Below are positions 6,515-10,484 of a stretch of 10,484 nt of DNA, piece after piece. The notes beneath the pieces are model-generated. The model did no database searches, was not told the DNA's origin, and worked only from the letters and a program-made list of their open reading frames with translations. A program made the position numbers and the translations under genes. Within the stretch, counting starts at the first letter, position 1, and each line of letters begins with the position of its first letter. Origin of the DNA: a bacterium (lineage in GTDB: Bacteria; SZUA-182; SZUA-191; JAJRXT01); the NCBI GenBank assembly GCA_024277605.1, contig JAJRUU010000005.1, forward strand, positions 1-10,484. Direction: 5' to 3'.

Positions 6515-7018
6515 ATGTTAGCTGGAAAACATATAGCCCTGGGGATAACCGGAAGTATCGCCGCCTATAAGGCGGCGTTGATATTAAGGGAGTTGAAGAA
6601 ACAAGGCGCCCGGGTTACGGTGGTAATGACCCGGCATGCTCAGGAGTTTATCCCCCCGCTTACGCTTGAGGTGTTATCGGAAGAGCCGGTTTTACTGGAT
6701 ACTTTTGGGCAACAGATGCCCCGCCTGCAGCATATAAATCTGGCACAGCAGGCAGACCTGCTGTTGGTAGCCCCGGCAACCGCCAATATAATCGGTAAAT
6801 TCGCTCAGGGAATTGCCGATGATTTCCTGTCTACCTTATACCTGGCGCTTAAAATACCCGTCCTGGTGGCCCCGGCCATGAACAAAAACATGTGGGCGCA
6901 TCCGGCAGTGCAGGATAATATAAATATTTTAACAAAGCGGGGAGTGGATATTATTGCCCCTGTTGTCGGTGAGCTGGCCTGCGGCGTCGAGGGAGCCGGG
7001 CGATTGGCCGATATTTAA
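6515..7018 (+). CDS. coaC: Phosphopantothenoylcysteine decarboxylase (CoaC part of split CoaBC)
   Basis: A flavoprotein that decarboxylates 4'-phosphopantothenoylcysteine to 4'-phosphopantetheine in coenzyme A synthesis. The 167 residues are a complete CoaC domain: FMN-binding start ALGITGSIAAYKA, catalytic His73 (HINLAQQAD), VAPATANIIGKFA, substrate-binding PAMNKNMW (120-127), and Cys156 in the flap GELACGVEGAGRLAD. In most bacteria this domain runs on into CoaB. Here a TAA (7016-7018) follows GRLADI, and the same frame continues as VIVERVVQCL, matching the usual linker. The stop corresponds to a codon that is often Glu in the family, so GAA to TAA is the simplest change. No catalytic residue is lost. 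It may be a true split gene, a recent nonsense mutation or a sequencing error. Confidence 0.9.
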   Translation: MLAGKHIALGITGSIAAYKAALILRELKKQGARVTVVMTRHAQEFIPPLTLEVLSEEPVLLDTFGQQMPRLQHINLAQQADLLLVAPATANIIGKFAQGIADDFLSTLYLALKIPVLVAPAMNKNMWAHPAVQDNINILTKRGVDIIAPVVGELACGVEGAGRLADI

Positions 7019-7024
7019 GTAATT

Positions 7025-7720
7025 GTGGAACGGGTGGTACAATGTCTGGCTGCAAAAGCCAGCCTCACCGGGAAGAGAATTTTAGTAACCGCCGGGCCGA
7101 CCAGGGAGTATATCGATCAGCTGCGCTTTATCTCTAATCCTTCATCGGGCAAGATGGGGTATGCCTTAGCGCAGGAGGCCCAAAAACGGGGCGCCGAGGT
7201 CACCTTAATCAGTGGACCGACTAATTTATCCCCGCCAAACGGGGTACATTTTATTGGGGTAGATACGGCTCAAACAATGTATAAGGCGGCCGCAAAGTAT
7301 TTTAAGGCAAATGATGCGCTTATTATGACGGCGGCAGTTGCCGACTATACATCGGCTAAGCAAATTAAGGGCAAATTGAAAAAGGGGCCGCAGGAACTAT
7401 CATTAAGCCTGGTGCCTACCACCGATATTCTGACTCAAGTGAGCCGGAACAAGGGAAATAAGCTGCTAATAGGGTTTGCCGCTGAGGTGGAACAGCTGCT
7501 AGATAACGCAAAACAAAAGTTAAAGCGAAAAAATCTGGATTTAATAATCGCCAATGATGTATCCCAGCCGGGAGTAGGTTTTGAGGTCGACACCAATGCC
7601 ATAACTATTATTGATAAAGCTGGACAGATTGAGGAATATCCGCTAATGAGTAAACAAAGAGCGGCCCAAATAATCCTAGATAAGATTGCATATATATGGG
7701 AGCAGAAAAATGCCGGATGA
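7025..7720 (+). CDS. coaB: Phosphopantothenate-cysteine ligase (CoaB part of split CoaBC)
   Basis: Joins 4'-phosphopantothenate to cysteine using CTP, the step before CoaC. It lies in the same frame as coaC, just beyond the TAA. Motifs present: TAGPTRE (22-28), ISNPSSGKMG (36-45), AAVADY (103-108), GKLKK (116-120), TTDIL (132-136), GFAAE (150-154), and ANDVSQPGVGFEVDTN near the end, so the enzyme looks intact. If translated separately, the first possible start is GTG 7025-7027, 6 nt after the stop, with GTG 7034 as an alternative. No Shine-Dalgarno sequence is visible, so restart by ribosomes leaving coaC, or readthrough, would be required. The 3' end overlaps the uracil-DNA glycosylase gene by 11 nt. 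Confidence 0.87.
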   Translation: MERVVQCLAAKASLTGKRILVTAGPTREYIDQLRFISNPSSGKMGYALAQEAQKRGAEVTLISGPTNLSPPNGVHFIGVDTAQTMYKAAAKYFKANDALIMTAAVADYTSAKQIKGKLKKGPQELSLSLVPTTDILTQVSRNKGNKLLIGFAAEVEQLLDNAKQKLKRKNLDLIIANDVSQPGVGFEVDTNAITIIDKAGQIEEYPLMSKQRAAQIILDKIAYIWEQKNAG

Positions 7721-8369
7721 TAAGTCAAGCACCCAGGAGCTTGAGCAGCTGATAGCTTATACCAGGAATTATGTGGAATACCAGGGGAGTTTGGGCCTGA
7801 CCGGTTTTGTGCCCCAGAGGAGCATCTCATTGGAACAAGTACGTGAAGAATTGGGAGATTGCAAACGTTGTAAGCTGTGTGAAACCCGGACTAACATCGT
7901 GTTTGGCGATGGCGATGAACGGGCTAAGCTGGTATTTGTGGGCGAAGGGCCGGGCCGGGATGAAGACGCTCAGGGCCTGCCCTTTGTGGGCCGGGCCGGG
8001 CAATTGCTCACCAAAATCATCCAGGCCATGAATTTAGAGCGCAGCCAGGTTTATATCTGTAACATCGTAAAATGCCGCCCCCCCGAGAACCGCAATCCGC
8101 AAACTGATGAAATTGCCGCCTGTGAACCATTTTTACAAAAGCAGCTGGAGGCAATAAAGCCGCAAATAATATGCACCCTGGGTACCTCTGCCACGCAAAC
8201 CCTGCTGCGTACCACCGAACCAATTTCCAAGCTCATGGGACGCTTTCACGAATATCACGGCATAAGCGTAATGCCGACCTTTCATCCGGCATATCTGTTG
8301 CGTAATCCGCATGCAAAAAAAGAAGTCTGGGAGGATATGCAGTTGATTCAACAGGAGTATGATAAATGA
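7710..8369 (+). CDS. Uracil-DNA glycosylase, family 4 (iron-sulfur type)
   Basis: Removes uracil from DNA arising by cytosine deamination or dUTP incorporation. The 219-residue protein carries the family-4 signature: cysteines for a 4Fe-4S cluster in CKRCKLC (51-57), Cys122 in VKCRPPENRNP and Cys138; active-site motif GEGPGRDED (78-86); FVGRAGQLL (92-100); and motif 2 HPAYLLRNP (192-200). The first 45 residues are a variable helical extension seen in many Firmicutes members. ATG 7710 is chosen over TTG 7686 because GGGAG (7698-7702) lies 7 nt before it. It overlaps coaB by 11 nt and cooC by 4 nt (ATGA), so it is clearly co-transcribed. Confidence 0.93.
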   Translation: MPDDKSSTQELEQLIAYTRNYVEYQGSLGLTGFVPQRSISLEQVREELGDCKRCKLCETRTNIVFGDGDERAKLVFVGEGPGRDEDAQGLPFVGRAGQLLTKIIQAMNLERSQVYICNIVKCRPPENRNPQTDEIAACEPFLQKQLEAIKPQIICTLGTSATQTLLRTTEPISKLMGRFHEYHGISVMPTFHPAYLLRNPHAKKEVWEDMQLIQQEYDK

Positions 8370-9133
8370 GTTATACCATTGCGATTGCCGGCAAGGGGGG
8401 TGTAGGCAAGACCAGTCTTACCGGACTGCTTATCAAGGAATTGTTACAGCGCAAACAGGGGCCGGTGCTGGCGGTGGATGCCGATCCTAATGCAAATCTG
8501 GGTGAAGTATTGGGAGTGGAGGCTAAAACTACCATCGGCGGTATCTGCGATCAAGCATTAGGTTCTATGAACGAGGTTCCCCAGGGGATGAGCAAGGGTG
8601 AATTCCTGGAGTATCATATCCAGAGTGCGGTTATCGAGGCTGACGGTTTTGATCTGTTGAGCATGGGCCGCCCGGAGGGGGCCGGTTGTTATTGTTATGT
8701 GAATAATCTGGTGCGCAAATTAGTAGACAAGCTGATTAAGAATTATCCGCTGGTGGTACTGGATAATGAAGCGGGGCTGGAACACTTAAGCCGCCGCACC
8801 ACCCATCGGGCTGATTTATTGCTCTTGATTAGTGACCCCAGCCTGCGGGGATTAAAGGCTGTCTGCCGGGTAGTGGAGCTGGTTAAGGAGTTAAAGCTGG
8901 ATATCAAGGAATACGCTTTGATAGTTAACCGCGCTACCGCTGAGCTAAGCCCACAGTTTAATGCGTATATAAATGACCAGGGACTTAAGCTGTGGGGGAT
9001 TGTGCCCCATGATGAAGTAATCGCCAGGCTGGATGCTGAAGGGGTTCCGCTTTTTGAGCTGCCAGCCGATGCCCCGGCAGCACAAGTCATGTCACAATTA
9101 GCGGATAAAGTATTGTTAGAAAAGAAAGGCTAA
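8366..9133 (+). CDS. cooC: CooC-type ATPase, nickel insertion for CO dehydrogenase / acetyl-CoA synthase
   Basis: A MinD/ParA-type ATPase that in known cases inserts nickel into carbon monoxide dehydrogenase (CooC) or acetyl-CoA synthase (AcsF). The 255 residues show the deviant Walker A GKGGVGKT (9-16), DADPNANL (38-45), the metal-binding CxC in GAGCYCYVNN (Cys108 and Cys110), and a Walker B-like LDNEAGLEHLSRR (132-144). All are hallmarks of CooC rather than of MinD or plasmid ParA. No CODH subunit is in the window, so the partner must lie elsewhere; its presence suggests the Wood-Ljungdahl pathway or CO use. The start overlaps the glycosylase stop as ATGA and the stop is 3 nt before the next gene. 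Confidence 0.9.
   Translation: MSYTIAIAGKGGVGKTSLTGLLIKELLQRKQGPVLAVDADPNANLGEVLGVEAKTTIGGICDQALGSMNEVPQGMSKGEFLEYHIQSAVIEADGFDLLSMGRPEGAGCYCYVNNLVRKLVDKLIKNYPLVVLDNEAGLEHLSRRTTHRADLLLLISDPSLRGLKAVCRVVELVKELKLDIKEYALIVNRATAELSPQFNAYINDQGLKLWGIVPHDEVIARLDAEGVPLFELPADAPAAQVMSQLADKVLLEKKG
9124..9129 (+). promoter_or_regulatory. Ribosome binding site for the kinase TTG start
   Basis: GAAAGG, within the last codons of cooC, lies 7 nt before TTG 9137-9139. It supports this start, which also gives the usual N-terminal helix before the kinase core. Confidence 0.55.
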
Positions 9134-9136
9134 CCC

Positions 9137-10036
9137 TTGACCGAACTTATATTATTACAAAAAGCCCACCAGATGGCTAAGCAATACGGGCTGTCTAAAG
9201 ATGCGCTGGCTGAGGCGATTCCTTATATTAAAATTTTTCACGGGGTGACCATTGTCATTAAATACGGAGGGAGCGCTTTAAATAAGGAAAGTTGCCAGCA
9301 TGCTTTCTTAGAAGATATTGTGTTTATGTCTTTAATCGGTATGCGGATAATCCTGGTACACGGCGGCTCCCGGCATCTTAACCACTTGCTTGCTGAGTCG
9401 CAAATAGAAACCAAACGTATAAAAGGCCATCGGGTAACCTGCGAAAAAACCCTGTCTCTGGCCATAAAAGCCTTTGATCGGCTCAATGATCAGCTGGTAC
9501 AGATGATACATGAAATGGGCGGTGAAGCCATCGGTCTAAAAGGGCAACACAGCGAGCTGTTATTAGTCCAAAAGCACAGCCTGGATGAACTCGGATATGT
9601 TGGCGAAATAGATGAAGTTAGGGCTGAGCAGCTCCATGCTTTTAAGGAAAACGTCATCCCCATAATTACCCCCATTGGGCTGGATAAAGCGGGGCAAGCC
9701 TATAACATAAATGCCGATATTGTAGCCGAAAAGGTGGCGGTGGCGGTGGGTGCGGCAAAGTTAATCTTATTAACCGATGTGGATGGGGTTATAATACAAG
9801 AAAAAGACTCTAGCCCACAGCTTATCTCATCGATTACGGCTGCTGAAATAGATCGATTGATAAAGCAGGGCATCATAACCGGCGGCATGGAACCGAAAGT
9901 ACTGACGGGTCTGAATGCGCTTGCCGGCGGCGTATCCAAGGTGCATATTATAAATGGCTCACTGCCCCACTCACTGCTTAAAGAATTGCTCACCGATAAA
10001 GGGGTGGGAACCGAAATCCTGGCACAGGGGACATAG
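9137..10036 (+). CDS. Acetylglutamate-kinase-like amino acid kinase, divergent
   Basis: A 299-residue member of the amino acid kinase family, closest in layout to N-acetylglutamate kinase (ArgB). Conserved features: ALAEAIPYIKIFHGVTIVIK lead-in, IKYGG with Lys42, RVT with Arg99, GEAIGLKG, YNINAD with Asn190, Asn192 and Asp194, LTDVDGV (212-218), GGMEPK with Lys254, and HIINGS (270-275). Thus the catalytic Lys-Asp-Lys set and the arginine that holds the substrate carboxylate are kept. The substrate loop is not: the usual HGGGPEIN is HGGSRHLN (75-82), RVTD is RVTC, the VNK motif is changed, and GLSGKDG is GLKGQHS. It may be the cell's ArgB with drift, or a paralogue acting on another acid. No arg gene is beside it; it ends the operon with CooC and precedes a DUF2520 gene, so argB is not assigned. 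Confidence 0.72.
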   Translation: MTELILLQKAHQMAKQYGLSKDALAEAIPYIKIFHGVTIVIKYGGSALNKESCQHAFLEDIVFMSLIGMRIILVHGGSRHLNHLLAESQIETKRIKGHRVTCEKTLSLAIKAFDRLNDQLVQMIHEMGGEAIGLKGQHSELLLVQKHSLDELGYVGEIDEVRAEQLHAFKENVIPIITPIGLDKAGQAYNINADIVAEKVAVAVGAAKLILLTDVDGVIIQEKDSSPQLISSITAAEIDRLIKQGIITGGMEPKVLTGLNALAGGVSKVHIINGSLPHSLLKELLTDKGVGTEILAQGT

Positions 10037-10062
10037 CCCCCTGTAGAAGGGTGTTTCCCAAA
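10027..10062 (+). repeat. Structured dispersed repeat, copy 2
   Basis: Contains GGGG-ACATAG-CCCC, then AGAAGGGTGTT and CCC. It overlaps the last codons and stop of the kinase gene. The stem is kept although the loop-proximal bases differ from copy 1 (3368-3403). No T-run follows on the plus strand, so a simple intrinsic terminator is unlikely. Confidence 0.55.
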
Positions 10063-10103
10063 AAATTCAGGTTTTAACGTTCTCAATCATCAGTTCTTAT
10101 GTC

Positions 10104-10484
10104 ATGAGTCAGACATTTGCTATTATTGGTGCGGGTAAGGTAGGTACAGCTTTAGGCTATCTGCTTGCCCGCCACGGATATGAGCTTACCGCTATTTATA
10201 GCCGCAGCCCGGCTTCCGCTAAAAAAACCCATCAGTTAATCGGACAGGGAACACCTTTTGACAATGTTGTCACTGCCGCCAGATCGGCGCATATAGTATT
10301 TATAACCACCCCGGATCAGGCGATTGAGGCAACCTGCAAGCAGATCGCCTCATGTGAGGGCTTTCAAAAAGGCGCATTGGTGATCCACTGTAGCGGTGCT
10401 CTGCCATCTTCAGCTCTTGAATCGGCGCGCTCATGCGGAGCCCACATAGCCTCATTACACCCTATCCAGAGCTTTGCCGAGGTA
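10104..10484 (+). CDS. Rossmann-fold DUF2520 oxidoreductase-like protein, 5' part
   Basis: An open frame of 127 codons from ATG 10104 runs off the right edge. It begins with a dinucleotide-binding motif, FAIIGAGKVGTALGYLLARHG, here split: GAGKVGTALG at 9-18 is the NAD(P)-binding glycine loop. Later come ITTPDQAI, VIHCSGALPSSAL and SLHPIQSFAEV, the pattern of the Rossmann-like/DUF2520 family, related to NADP-dependent reductases such as ketopantoate and F420-type oxidoreductases. From memory, in many Clostridia this gene stands next to panB, panC and panD, which may therefore lie just outside. No clear Shine-Dalgarno is seen before the ATG; an out-of-frame ATG lies 5 nt upstream. The 67-nt gap and repeat before it suggest a possible new transcription unit, but no good promoter was found. 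Confidence 0.85.
   Translation, partial: MSQTFAIIGAGKVGTALGYLLARHGYELTAIYSRSPASAKKTHQLIGQGTPFDNVVTAARSAHIVFITTPDQAIEATCKQIASCEGFQKGALVIHCSGALPSSALESARSCGAHIASLHPIQSFAEV

Noticed and set aside
7016..7018. TAA in coaBC as a recoded amino acid
   Set aside because: Selenocysteine uses TGA and pyrrolysine uses TAG; no known recoding of TAA applies, and other genes here end normally with TAA.
1..10484. CRISPR array, defence island or phage genes
   Set aside because: No regularly spaced long repeats, and all sizeable genes are recognisable housekeeping or metabolic genes.

Overview
The window looks like chromosomal DNA of an anaerobic, Gram-positive-type bacterium (Firmicutes/Clostridia, possibly a syntrophic or acetogenic lineage). 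The evidence is a long Bacillus/Clostridium-type SRP RNA with its Alu domain, the order tRNA-Ser, SRP RNA, dnaX, ybaB known from Bacillus subtilis and relatives, a RemA (DUF370) gene directly before gmk, strong purine-rich ribosome binding sites, and a CooC-type nickel-insertion ATPase, a protein normally found in organisms with carbon monoxide dehydrogenase / acetyl-CoA synthase. The genus cannot be named from the sequence.

Left part (1-2528, minus strand). At the very edge are the first 15 codons of a reading frame resembling the start of IS1182-type transposases. Next to it is a two-gene operon: an N-acyl-D-amino-acid deacylase followed, with a 4-nt ATGA overlap, by a class I glutamine-amidotransferase-like hydrolase (peptidase C26 / gamma-glutamyl-GABA hydrolase type). 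The hydrolase starts with four tandem 12-bp units of the pattern CCAC-NN-GTGG. A good promoter lies about 210 nt before the deacylase and leaves a long untranslated leader.

Middle (2829-5588, plus strand). tRNA-Ser(GGA) with encoded CCA, the 273-nt SRP RNA ending in a T-run, dnaX (TTG start) and ybaB. In B. subtilis recR comes next, but here it is missing.

Right part (5624-10484, plus strand). A tight operon follows: remA, gmk, coaC, coaB, family-4 uracil-DNA glycosylase, cooC, and a divergent acetylglutamate-kinase-like protein. Neighbours overlap or are 1-6 nt apart. After a 67-nt gap, the 5' part of a Rossmann/DUF2520 oxidoreductase-like gene runs off the edge. The usual rpoZ between gmk and coaBC is absent, and the normally fused coaBC is split by a single in-frame TAA exactly at the linker between its two domains.

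How it fits together: the plus strand holds housekeeping genes for protein targeting, replication, nucleotide supply, DNA repair and coenzyme A synthesis. The CoA pair, CooC and the DUF2520 protein suggest a loose CoA / acetyl-CoA theme. No complete new defence or mobile system is visible. The most interesting items are the split coaBC, the fused dnaX-ybaB/remA-gmk arrangement lacking recR and rpoZ, the divergent amino acid kinase, and a structured repeat present in two copies.
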